A stretch of 64,000 nt of DNA, taken from NCBI GenBank assembly GCA_037043455.1, contig JAWPHD010004363.1, positions 62,001 through 126,000 of the forward strand, written 5' to 3'. Positions 28,507-41,100 of this stretch are shown piece by piece. Position numbers and translations under genes: made by a program. Under the pieces are notes generated by a model. The model searched no databases. It had not been told where the DNA came from and worked only from the letters and a program-made list of their open reading frames with translations. The first letter of the stretch is position 1. Each line of letters opens with the position of its first letter. This stretch comes from Cyrtodaria siliqua (Eukaryota; Mollusca; Bivalvia; Adapedonta; Hiatellidae).

Positions 28507-29984
28507 TATGAGTTTTTCTTAATAATTGAATGAATCATAGCATAAAATTACTGGGTATGGAAATAACTTGGAACCAATGAACACCTCTTACAAATACAGT
28601 TCATTAGGGAGTTCATTCATTGGTCCAAATGTTATGATAGCCAGCTATTTATCAGTTCAAATGATTCAGTTGTGATTAATTCCAATATTTCTGTTCTAGG
28701 TTCTGTTTGTTTTTTACATTTTTGCTTTCCCTGTATATTTACTGTTTTATTCTGACAATGCGTTAATGTTGGCCAACTCTTGTAGAAATCATATCACCAA
28801 TTCTGAGAAGCAGTCATGGTTGTGTATGTTAGGTACCAGGCTTCCTCTACAATGTCAACAGCTACATCCTTGGTTTTAGGTCAAACAATTTTTCTGTTTC
28901 CAATGAACGGTTGTTTCTAAATGTCTGCTCCATTTTTTACCTTAAAATATTTTTTTTGTTGTATGTATATTAAAGCAGATGTCAAGTTTATTTAATAAAC
29001 ATTTAAAATAATTGAGGCCAGGTATTTTGTATAAAATCAGCAATAGATAATGTCATTTGAGAATGTTGTTACATACGTGATATGTTAAAAACGTAATAGT
29101 ATATTCTTTGCAATTTTGAGTACGTGAGATTACAAAAAGGTCTTGCCTTCTTTAACGTACAAAAGGAACTCCTACTGTTTTACCCAGTAGTAGTTTACTT
29201 GGTGTATATTTTCATGTAAGATCTGTCACAAGAAATACGCTGAGGTATCCATCTTACAGTTCACTATCTGCAGTTTAGGATCTGTTTCTCGTAAATGTTT
29301 CTTTGATGGAATCCAATTGAATTCGAAATCCAATGTATTCCTGTTCATAAGAAATGGCACTTTTTTATATTTGATTTTTTATGGGTGAAAAATTCTTTGT
29401 GCTCCTAATTGATCAAAATCCATCATGCTCCTTATTGATCATGATACATCATGCTTCTAATTGATTATGATCCACCATGCTCCTAATTGATCATGATCAG
29501 ATGTCTGTCCAAACTCGAAAATGAAGTCACAATGAGTTAAATTGTCACTCAGTGATAGCTATACCATATGTAAATAGTTTTATTGTTTCATATATATATA
29601 TATAAATATAAAAAACTATTAAATGCAAATCATGTCACAATAAATATGTATAAATCTTACATTTCTTGTTTTACTTTAATTTGAACCAAGTATAGATGTA
29701 CACATTCGCTATATTAGCATTTGTACAATGGCTGTTATGCAAATGGCAAATACTGCTTTGGTGGCAGTACATGGATACATCGTACAAAAGTCCACAACAC
29801 GGCACTGATTCATAGATAATTTTTAACTTTAACCATGAGAACTCTTTAGAAGGTTTATTAGAAGAACTCAGAGTCTATGTACAAAGTTTCATGAAGATTT
29901 GGTCCAGTAAACGTACGAAGGTAGCAACATGGATTTAATTTGGATGCAGATTTAGTCACCTATGTGCTGATTTATTATCGAGAT

Positions 29985-30135
29985 GAATTGGGGGTTTACG
30001 GCGCACCAACACGAGAAAGGTTATATGGCGCCAAACAAGGATGAACATGCCAGGCTCATCCTCCATTTACATCTAGATAAAAATATCCAGAATGGGCCGA
30101 GAACCTTCTAACCTGCAGAACTGCAGAGTTGCTGC
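29985..30135 (-). mobile_element. SINE 3' portion, reverse orientation
   Basis: Reverse complement relative of 7040-7180: ggttatatggcgcc, aacatgccaggctcatcctc, catttacatctagataaaaa, gggccgagaaccttct. A second, more diverged copy is at 30365-30515. Confidence 0.6.
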
Positions 30136-30364
30136 AAATTCTATTATACTCCATTTACGATGGAGCCACGTTTCAACATTTGCATATGCTGTGTCATGAA
30201 GAAGACCTTGAATGAGCAAAGAAAATAATGACAAAATGAACATTAAGAAGTAGTCTAGATGAACAGTAAGAAGTATATATGAACCAATACTCATTAGAGC
30301 GTGGTATCATAATCAAATTAACATTGAAATAATTCTGTTTCATACTGACATTTCATTTAAGTTT

Positions 30365-30515
30365 AGTTGAATTTGGGTTTGTGGCACACCAACACAAAAA
30401 GCTTATATGGCACTAACAGGAATGAACATTCCAGAATCACTCCATTTACATCTAGATAAAAAATAATCAGAGTGGGTCTAGAACCTTCAGCACATGGTGC
30501 TGCAAATTTTATTGT
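30365..30515 (-). mobile_element. SINE 3' portion, diverged copy
   Basis: Aligns with 29985-30135: ggcacaccaacac, gcttatatggcac, gaatgaacattccag, ctccatttacatctagataa, gggtctagaaccttc. It is followed at about 30575-30625 by a 24-bp sequence (cttgcccagggaccacacag) present twice in tandem. Confidence 0.55.
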
Positions 30516-30919
30516 ATACACTCTGTTGTTTTTTTGCTACAGTTGCAGTAGTAATATCAATTGCAGTGGCCCTATTCTTGCCCAGGGACCACACAGGGCT
30601 CTTGCCCAGGGACCACACAGGGCTTGACATTTCATTCAGATGGATGTTACGGTAGATCAATAAGCATGTTTAAACCAAGATGGACACATGTGGCCAATGG
30701 GACATGAACATGTACAAACTGAATCTTAACGATAAGTTAAGTCTTTCAACTTAACTAAAAGGCGTATTGGCTTACCTTCCAAATAATTATTAATTATTCA
30801 TATCCTATCCAGGTGTTCTGACAGACAAAGATAATGTATATGTGCCGATTAAAAGTATAGGTTTATTTACGACATCAGAAGGTCATACTCTGCATTGAAT
30901 TCTGAAATGTTTGTATTAT

Positions 30920-31210
30920 AATCAGTTAAAGGAATTAACCCACCAAATAACGGTAAAATTACACTAAAACCATTGTCAAAACTCGATGATAAGTGCATAT
31001 ACTTATGTTTATGTGCTGATTAAAAGTATAGGCTTGTTCACGGGTAACTTTTAAAATACCCGAGATTGAATATGCATAAAATGAATATGAGTTGGTAATT
31101 TGACGTTCAAGTTTTGGGTTTTGGCATGGCTGGTTAAAGCCGTTTATACTGTGCCTTTTCAAAATAATTAAGTTATATACATCAGTCCTTGTCAGTAATT
31201 TTAGAAATGG
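30920..31210 (+). repeat. Dispersed repeat, uninterrupted copy
   Basis: Matches the sequence flanking the element at 9815-11398: cagttaaaggaattaaccca, aataacggtaaaattacact, ttaaaatacccgagattgaa, atggctggttaaagccgttt. The site that holds the 1.6-kb insertion at 9815 is uninterrupted here. Confidence 0.6.
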
Positions 31211-31689
31211 TATACCTTGCCTATTGATGGCGGGATAGGGTCTTTTACCAGTGGTAAGCCGTCAGTGACTGGGCATCGGATGACTGTAAAACATTCAATT
31301 ATCAAATACGTCTGTAGAATTACTAAACATTCATTTGCTGACATGCATCACCATAAAATTCAAATTCAACGACTGCCTACATAGAGATAAAACTAACCTT
31401 TTACCGGATTGTGGTGTAAAATTAACTAAAACAGCTTGCACATAGTTAAATCATTTCACATCTCTTTATTGATAAGAATAATATAAATATACAACCAGTG
31501 TAAGAACAATATACAACACAACATCAATGTGAACACGTTTATTCATAAATGGTGATGCTCTACACAAGAAATCGCGTGTTTACTGAATCGTTGGACACCA
31601 ATGCTACCAGACAAACTATTTGCCGTTGTGGAAGGATGTCATTTTAAAGTACAGTATAATACTGAATTATTGATATTGATATTTACTGT

Positions 31690-31990
31690 TTAAAGAAACT
31701 AAACCACCAAACAACAAAAAAATTACACTACAAAATAAAAACTGTCCAGGTATTCCACTGTATTCAGGTCATATAATAATGTATTATGTGCTGATTAAAT
31801 GTTTTTAAAAATACCCGTGTTGGAATATGCTAAAAAGAGTAAAATGAATTATGAGTTGCTAACTTAATTCGATGCTCCAGTTTCGGGATTTGGCCTGGCT
31901 GGTTAAAGCCGTTTATATTGTGCCTTTATGTAAGTTACATATATATTTATCAATAGGTTTAGTAACGGTGTACATACATTGTAAAAGTTT
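31690..31990 (+). repeat. Dispersed repeat, second uninterrupted copy
   Basis: Same family as 9700-11650 and 30920-31210: gctgattaaatgtttttaaa, aatacccgtgttggaatatg, gttgctaacttaattcgatg, ctggctggttaaagccgttt. The run ttttt-aaaa marks the position where the first copy carries the insertion. Confidence 0.65.
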
Positions 31991-33067
31991 GCTGTTGTTG
32001 GCAGGATAGCTACTTTAAAGAAATGCGAAGACTACCAGTAATAATAACGGACAGCTCAAACATTGTCAACCATTGCTGTTCATAAATAAAATTCAAATGA
32101 AGTTTGTTCTTGCCATTTTCACACCAGTCTGCTTCATCAACGACTGGGCACCAGAAGTGAGAATGGTTCTTGCAGTTCTTCTGTTTCATTATATATAGGC
32201 TAAAATTGGAAGGGGCTGCACTCACTCATTATATACATAAAAAACAACAATGTACAAGTCAATTATATACAAACTGTGATAAAGGAAAAAAACAACGTAT
32301 AAAATGCATTTAGTTACCTATGAAAAATATGGCTTAAAATTTAACGAAAAAAACAGCAATAAATATTGTGATCACAGTCTTCATACATTATTAAGCTTTA
32401 ACCACTTAAGCCTATATATATATACTCGGTAAAAAAAGTTTTGGACCAGGGTATATAAAGTCATATAAAAATAATACTAGTGAACACAATTTAAGTATCT
32501 TTTTTAAGTAACCAAGGTCTACCCTACCCGGTTAATTTGGTACCAGAAATATTAAATTCCAAACAAGATTTGATTTTAAAAAAATATCGCGAACAGACAA
32601 AGGGTCTGTAAAAAATGTTGCAAAGTCCATACAAAGTAACAGTTACGGACACATTCGAGTAACCAATAAAAAGATTATTTTTTCGCAAACTTTCATTGTA
32701 AACGATAATTATTGTTAATTGTTGATCTATTGTGAATTATCAACTGAGATAATAAGGGTTATGGTCGAATGTCATGGTTCAGCGATCATTGTACGGGTTC
32801 GAACACTGCCATGGTCCAAAACTTCTTTTGCAGAGTATATATTTACTTTTTTATGCTACAACAAATTGCAGAATGTCTGCACGTGCCCTGCCACCTCGTT
32901 CCCTGCCATACACCACAAGGCAGCTCTGCACGTGCCTTAGTAGGCAGTACTTCAGGGGTTTCCAATATTTTGTTCTGCTCAGAATTGATCTGAAATGGTT
33001 CTTAAACTTCTTTCAACAGAAATGGTCTTACTTCTGACCATAAAAGAATAGGACATTTAACATCAAT

Positions 33068-33340
33068 TGAATTGAATTGAATTGGATTTTAAAGTCGCAC
33101 CAACAGCTAAGGTCATATGGCGACTTTCCAGCTTCCATTGGTGGAGGAAGACCCCAGGTGCCCCTTCGGGCAATTTTCGTGCACGGGCGGGCACCTGAGT
33201 AGAACCACCGACGTTCCGCAAGCCAGCTGGATAGCTTCCTCACATAAAGATTCCTAGGCCCCTGAGGGATCGAACCTACAGCGGTGAGGGGCAAGTGATT
33301 GCAAGTCAGAGACTCTAACCACTCGGCCACGGACGCCCCC
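33068..33340 (-). mobile_element. SINE with a class II tRNA-like head
   Basis: On the - strand the head reads gtccgtggccgagtggttag (A-box) with a long variable-arm spacing and B-box ggttcgatccctc, like a Ser/Leu tRNA. The body then runs to a tail ccatatgaccttagctgttg, gtgcgactttaaaatccaat, tcaattcaattc. Antisense B-box at about 33267-33277, A-box at about 33319-33332. Confidence 0.75.
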
Positions 33341-34479
33341 ATTTAACGTCAAAAGCAGGGAGTCTGATGTAATTCAGCTCTATTTGTAAATAAAAATTCA
33401 ACTTTCCTTTATTGGCCAATAACTGGCAGTTTACAGTAAAAATAAACAATCAGTTACAGTGGTTAACGAGTTCATTGATTGTGTGTTATCAAAATACCGT
33501 ATTTCCCATAATAAGAACGCCTCCCCTTACAGTAGCCCCGCCCCAAACTTTTTCAAAAACACGCCAAAAAATACAGTTTTTTAAACTTTCTTTAGTATTT
33601 TTACATTTTATAAGAGCATTCCCTTGACACATTATCCATCATTTTGTGCTGCTAATTTACAACATATATGCAACATCAAGTTATAATTGATATTGTTTAA
33701 AAGATTCTCCAATGCATCTAGATTCTTACATGTGATTACTAATTTGATTTCATCTAGTGTTGAAATGATAGTACATGTACGGTTTTAACAAAAAAGATTG
33801 TATGAAGCAGTAACATTGACTCAGATATTAAATGCAACTCCTGGTAAAAAACATACGCACACGAGTTATAAGCCAAAAGAGATAAAATGAAGAAAAAAAC
33901 ATAGTTTTGTAAAATGGGGATGAAATTTTATTTTTGTGCAAGTATTTCTTTTCTAGCCTATAAAACAAGATTTTCACATTTAAATCTGGACTCCATGATT
34001 ATAAACTTTTTAATTGAATCTTTCAGTATGTCATTTGTTAATAATTCACTCCGACTCTTGCAATAGAAATCCACAAACAAGTAGAATTCACTACGTAAGT
34101 CTTACAGTGGAATTATTATTGAATAACCTACAGAAAGATCCAAACAAAGTCTGTTTATTTATATCATGTTATCTCCCTTTACTTACAATATACCATTTAT
34201 AGAATGCACAAGGGCCTGTCTTTGCACAGATCCCTGATATAATGTGACACATTTATCAAGTAGTTTATGTAAGATTCCAGTCATTCCCTTTCATTTCGAT
34301 ACTGCCCGATTTCAGTTTTATTTTTTAGTCCAATGCAGCCCCCGTGTGGTTCCCGGGCAAGACCACTGCTTATCCAGGCAGAGGGGGATTTTCAGGCAGA
34401 GGGGTAAAAATCAATCAATCAATGTTTCAGGTGCTTCTTGAGTGGTGGCAAAAAAAAGAAATTGTAGCTCCAACAAAAA

Positions 34480-34600
34480 TAGGAGTGTTTACAATAGAAT
34501 TTGCAGAACTCTGCAGTTCTGCAGGTGAGAAGGTCCTTTTGTGTTGGTGCACTGTAAACCCCAGTTCAATGGAATGCTGCACACATTTATTCCATTTACC
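34480..34600 (+). mobile_element. SINE 3' fragment
   Basis: Resembles 7040-7180 in + orientation: tgcagaactctgcagttctg, caggtgagaaggtcc, gttggtgcactgtaaacccc, agttcaatgg. Truncated and diverged. Confidence 0.45.
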
Positions 34601-35037
34601 CCCATTATAAAATGCGAATAGTTTCCCGGGTATGATGTTGGCATGTTTCCGTGACTATATCAAAGGCAAGACAGTTACAAAGTTACATTTAAATACTTTA
34701 AAAAAGTTTTAACTAGTAAACATTTGGAACAATTAATAATTTGTCAGATCAAAATAATTTCAGATCAAAAAGGGATTTCTGTATCGCCTCCATGTGTGAC
34801 TTAAATGTAACTGTATACCAATATTGCTTAACATGTCAACATATACAAGAAATCCAATTTCCACAAATACCAATCCTCAAAATGATCTGCATGAAATGGA
34901 CACATTCAACACTACAATACATATTTGTGAATTAATGTCCCATGAACGTTTATTAATAAAAAAGTCAGAAAATCTGACTGATTGTGTGGAATGAATGTTG
35001 ATAGTTGATTCGGTTAATAGTCACATGTCCATGTGGG

Positions 35038-35100
35038 TTAGTTGATTCGGTTAGTCATAAGTCCCTGTGTGTCCTCCAACAGTTTCTCCACTTGTTCTCT
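35038..35100 (-). CDS. Coiled-coil gene, exon 7 (stop)
   Basis: 63 nt including TAA, acceptor tgtttttcag. It encodes REQVEKLLEDTQGLMTNRIN. The last 16 bases recur once just beyond the stop (ttagttgattcggtta on the + strand at about 35000), a small local duplication. Confidence 0.8.
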   Translation of the reverse strand, partial: REQVEKLLEDTQGLMTNRIN

Positions 35101-38100
35101 CTGAAAAACAAAGTCATATTGTTATTAATTTCAGCAGGCTTTCAAGTGCCCTCAAGTTAAATACCTAATAGGGATAAATTAGAGCTGCAAATTCCAAAAA
35201 GTAGGAAGAAATAGGGATTTTCATTGCAAGAAAGTAGTGATAAAGTAGGAATTTTTATACCTGTTTTCAGAAAACAAGCCATTCGGCTGACAAGGATTAA
35301 AACAGCCGATCTCCAGAATCAGAGTTGAGTGGGCCGCAGCCCACATAAATAAGTGGTGAACACCGATAGCAGGGGCGTAGCCAGAGCCTTTTGGAGAATA
35401 CGCCCTGGGGGAGGGTGCGGGAGGGGTGTCCCCCTTTTTGTTGGTGGGGGTCCTGGTCCCCGGGAACATTTTGAAATTTGAATGCAATTTCGGAGGTTTG
35501 TGGCTTCATTTGAGCGAGATGTTGGAGGCTTTCGCCTCCATTCATTAAGTGTTTTTTTAAAAATAGTGCCTCAGCCCCTACCCCACTTCAATTTTTATTG
35601 CTGATTTTAAAAAATAAGCACTTTTATTTTTTCACATTCGATTTTCTAGAGTACGCCCGGGCGTACAGGAGTATGCCTGACTACGCCCCTGGATAGTAAT
35701 TAGAGGTTATTTTTAGTAAAAACAGATGTCTTTCCCACCCTCCTCCCGGGGAAAGGGCCATATATCTGCCAAATATCATTAAACTGCAATACGAAGATGA
35801 TATGTACAACTTTATTGACAATGATCATCTCTACTAAGTTTCGTTGAACATCTCTACTAAATTTCGTTGAAATCCGGCCAGGGGATTAGGAAAACTAATA
35901 AGGACAATGTTTGTGTATTTGATAGCCCGGACAATTTTGTGTATTTGATAGCCCGGACAATGTTTGTGTATTTGATAGCCCGGACAAAGTTTGTGTATTT
36001 GATAGCCCGGACAAAGTTTGTGTATTTGATAGCCCGGACAATGTTTGTGTATTAAAACATTTACTCTGCCAAAAATTATTCAACCGGAACATGGCAATGA
36101 TATGCGCAACTAGGCTTGGTACTGATCATCCATGTATCACTGAAATCCGCCCAGGTGTTCAGGAGAAAAAGTCTGGACAGAGTCTGTGTATTAAAACCTT
36201 TAAAGGGCCATAACTCCACCAAAAATCATTCAACCAGAACACGGCAATGACATCACAATTACTGATCATCCCTGCAAAGTTTCGTTAAAATTGGGACAGG
36301 GGTTCAGGAGAAATCCACCAGGGAAGCAGGAGAACTAGTTCGGAAAAAGTTTGTGCATTAAAACTTTGAAAGGGCCATAACTCCGCCAAAAATCACCAAA
36401 CTGTAATACGGCAATGACATGCACAACTAGGCTTGGTACTGATCATTCCCTGAAATCCGGCCATAGGTTATGGAGAATGAATATGGACAAAGTTTGTGTA
36501 TTAAAACCTTTATAGGGCCATAATCCTGCCAAAAATAATTCAACCGGAACACAGCGACAATTTGCACAACTAGGCTTTGTACTGATCATCCAGACAGGGG
36601 TTCAGGAGAAATCGGCCAGGGGAGCAGGAGAACAAGTCCGGACAAACTTACATCTAATTTATCTAGGGAATCCCCTTTATGTCTCAATACTTACATGTAG
36701 TTTATCGAGGGAATCCCCTTTATGTCTCAATACTTACATCTAGTTTATCGAGGGAATCCCCTTTATGTTTCAATACTTACATTTAGTTTATCGAGAGAAT
36801 CCCCTTTATGTCTCAATACTTACATCTAATTTATCGAGGGAATCCCCTTTATGTCTCAATACTTACATCTAGTTTATCGAGGGAATCCCCTTTATGTCTC
36901 AATACTTACATCTAATTTATCAAGGGAATCCCCTTTATCCTTGGTGTCTGGATATGATGGGACGAGAGCTTGTAATCGGACAGCCTTGAGTGCTGTGGGC
37001 TGACATGCGATTAAATGACTAATTTCTTGTGCCTGAAATAGAAGATAAAGACAAATCATAACAGTCTGTGTCCTTAATGATTTTCTAAAATAGATAAAAA
37101 GGCATAGATCCAGGTGGCATATGCTACCTAAAATCTGAATGGTTAGAGCAAATTGTATTGATTTTCGCTTTAAGATTGGTAAATGCTGGGCCTCTACCAT
37201 AACTTTTCCCCATTAAAAGTTGCCCACTCCTCCCTGCAATGAAATCCAAGATCCTCCACTGAATATACAGTCAAACCTGTATTAAGAGACCATTAGAAAA
37301 GGTGATCTCTTAAAGCAGGTGGTCCTTTAACAGAAATTGACTTTTGATCAGGTTTGACTGCAACAGCTTTTATATGCAACTTCTTTTTTCTACTGATACT
37401 GCTCACAAACAGTTTTGATTACTAGTATCATTGCAGCCTTGTTTTCGAGGAAGGGTTTACGGACTTTATGTATCACTGATTAACACAGAAGTTCAGCGAG
37501 ATCGTTAACTTACGCAGGATACAGCTCTCCCCGCACATTGGTCCGAGGGCTTAACACCTCTGAAGGATGGCATACTTTCACAGTACCTTGCCTGGGTAGG
37601 ACACTGCGGGAGTGCGTTTGAAAAACCCAGAGCGTAACCACACGGGGAATCAAACCCGTGACTTCTGGGACAAGAGTCAAGACTTAGTATGCTAACTTCA
37701 CAATAATTGTAAAAATTGTTTTTAATGTTCAACTTCCTTTACTAAATAGCAATGTCTTCAAGAATTAAAAAAAAGCAGCAATATTTTGTTCAGTATTAAG
37801 AAAGCAATTTTCCAACAAAACGATGTAATGAAAAAGATCACAGACCTTAACAAATGCATCCAAATTTTGCACATGTCAATTTGAAGGTACGTTTTACTTT
37901 CTTGATATTTGACATGATAATAATCATTACTTACTAATTTAAACCATGAGAATATGTCTTTACAATAAAATCTTCATTTGACTAACATGCACTTGAATTA
38001 CTAAGTAAGCCAATATTGACAGGAAAGGTCAATGACTTACTCTGCTTGACTGATATCGTAATCTCATTATTCTTAAACGATTTCTCGCTTCAGCAGCTCT

Positions 38101-41100
38101 GAAAAACAGAAAAGAGGCATATTTAAATAAAACAACCATGAAAACAAAATCTTCTATTAAAGTAGAATTTACCAAAACATAACATTTGCAAATAAAATCT
38201 CAGCAGAGTAAAAGGGACACCCAAGACAATTAAAACTGATGGCACTGTATTATCATTGCTCAAGCGGTATTGGAAGAGTTACATTATCATTCTTTTAAAA
38301 ACAGAATTGGTAGAGTTAAAGATGAAATTTGTCCTAAATCAACAAATCCGTTGTTGATATGTTTTTAATTATTAAATATCATTATAAATACGATGTTTAC
38401 TATGCTATTGATGTATGTTTAGTGAAAATATGTTTTAAAGATAAAAACCGAAAAGACGAACAGGCTTTGCTAAAAAATTGAAAAAAAATCAAAGGGGAAA
38501 TATCTTCCTCGTAAAACCGGAAGTGACGAGATTGGGAACAAAACGAAACCATTTGTACATAGGGAAAGCGCGCAAAAACAGTATAGTGTGTGTGAAAATG
38601 TCGGAATTAAGCGACTATGATGCTGAGTCAGATGAAATGCCTATGATAAGACGGTTGCACAATGTGCAACCTTACGATTTTGAGCCATAATTCGTGTCTG
38701 AGGATGAAAATACCTCGGATTCATCAACCGATGAGGAAGTTGAACGCGGTGCAGGTGCAAATGAAGAGCTTGATCGTGTTGGCATTGTTTTCATCGAAAT
38801 TCTGACTGTAAGTCACCAGCAACGCTGCAATATCTCGGTACATGTACACTAATACGAGCGTCAGATTAAAGACTTTATTTTTGCCGAAAAGTAGACATTT
38901 AAAAAATGTATTTAGAGTCTAGTAAGTATAATTGATAAATAAATAAATAAATGAAACAGCAACTAATTTCTATAGTATTCTATATACCATAATTCCCCGC
39001 CGCCTCCAAACACTCTATAGTGGTGTATGAGATTCGGATTTGCAGTATGACACGCTTTCTCCACATGCCCCCAACTAACAATATACCACGCACTGACTAA
39101 TCAACTATTGCAGTGCCCTATTGAAGTACAGCCTAATCAGGGTACATACGTCGGTATATGACAAAAGCACGCACCATTTAGGGAAACGTAGTTTTATGAT
39201 ATGCCTACATTTCCTGTATATTGCAATGCCGTGAGCGGTGCAATACCGCCGAGGCGAGCCGCGTATTGCACAAGACGGATATTTGATGCGTGAGAAACTA
39301 GTTCATCGCGCATGAAGAGCGAAAAATACTATGATCTAAATAATATAGTCAAATGTATTATGAGCACGACATTATGTATTATGTACATGTAGAGATCGAA
39401 AAAACAGACCTAACAGATCAAATTTTTGATTAAGAATATAAAGTATATATATATGCTTGTAAAGCACTTAGTTTATTTACTGCATGAGGTAAAAGCCGTT
39501 ATTGTTGTTGTTTTGCCATGCAACATTACTGAACTAATATAATAGCTAGTAACATGTTCACTTTTCTGTTTTTTTAATAGACATCCATGAAACATTTTGT
39601 CATTATTTTCAAATCCAGAGACCGATAAATAACTCTATATAAATCTAAAACACTATTGGAAGAAGAAGGTGTATAATTAAAAAAAAAAAAAAATACTACA
39701 AAATATATATTGAAACAACGACACAGTGTTTATTTCACCGAATTCATTTACATTTATATGCTAAACCTTTTTAGCAATCTTTTGAAAAAGACGGCTACAT
39801 TATATTAGCGCCGTCCACGTAAGACGCATGCATCTAATTCAACAGCTAAACAGTCACGATGTACAGATCTAAGACTATATACCTTTCTACAATTTATCAT
39901 ACACATACCCGAGGAATTGCTAAGATATCTGAACAAAATCTTCTATCCTACCTCATTTAATAATTTCTTCCTCAATGCCGGTCGAATCGGCGAATAAAAC
40001 TTGCTCGGAGACGGCGGGGTTACTGCTAATTTTTGTAAGAAAATATTGTTGGTATCGCTGTTGTTTTTAATCTGCATGGCCGTTTGTCCTCCAAATTCAA
40101 TGAAAATGAAACCAAAGGATGGACTTCCCACGAATCCAACTCAAAGTGTTTACTACAAACTCGCGCGTCTTTCGAAGGTTCCCATTTTTTTGACGTGACG
40201 GGCGACTTTCGTCGACAGCGGTCCACCCACACTTCAAATCTTAATCTATCATTAACCTGATTAGGAAAACGAAAGAAACTGATGTTATTAGATTGTCCTT
40301 TTTTATGCACACTTTGACACCCAGCTACAGCACACGGCCTTTTTAACACGTACCATAAAACGTAATCCTACATAGACAATACTATACAACTCAATGCAAC
40401 ACCGCTAATCGTTTGGTACCAATGACGTCACAGGATCACGTGACACTTACCTGTCTTCAAAAAGGGCGAAACTCGAAGCGTGTGCGCTATGAGATAAAAT
40501 TGGCTACTGTGAGAAAACGGGACAACCAATAAGTGTAATATTTGAACAGATTGTATATTATATACATATATTTCAGAATATATGCTCAAAAGACACGCTA
40601 TATTTCACCTTTAAAAAGTGTGCTTTACACTTACTTCAGTTGTCCAATCAGTAACTCATGCTTTACACTAACTTGAGTTGCCCAATCAGTCTCTCGTGCT
40701 TTACACTAACTTGAGTTGCCCAATCAGTCTCTCGTGTTTTACACTTACTTGAGTTGCCCAATCAGTCTCTCGTGCTTTACACTAACTTGAGTTGCCCAAT
40801 CAGTCTCTCGTGCTTTACACTAACTTGAGTTGCCCAATCAGTCTCTCGTGTTTTACACTTACTTGAGTTGCCCAATCAGTCTCTCGTGCTTTACACTAAC
40901 TTGAGTTGCCCAATCAGTCTCTCGTGCTTTACACTAACTTGAGTTGCCCAATCAGTCTCTCGTGTTTTACACTTACTTGAGTTGCCCAATCAGTCTCTCG
41001 TGCTTTACACTAACTTGAGTTGCCCAATCAGTCTCTCGTGTTTTACACTTACTTGAGTTGCCCAATCAGTCTCTCGTGCTTTACACTAACTTGAGTTGCC

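Larger units (their letters stand above)
23129..35037. other. Intergenic region between the two genes
   Basis: About 12 kb with no gene that I can support. Contents: the fold-back at 23810, 28-bp array at 24255, SINE tails at 24775, direct repeats at 26115, inverted-repeat elements at 27151 and 28273, a SINE at 27899, gctcctaattgatca repeats at 29395, SINE pieces at 29985, 30365 and 34480, two copies of a dispersed repeat at 30920 and 31690, and a SINE at 33068. The rest is AT-rich and unassigned. Confidence 0.6.

Noticed and set aside
33267..33335. Ser/Leu tRNA gene on the - strand
   Set aside because: It has tRNA promoter boxes, but is continuous with a SINE body and tail.
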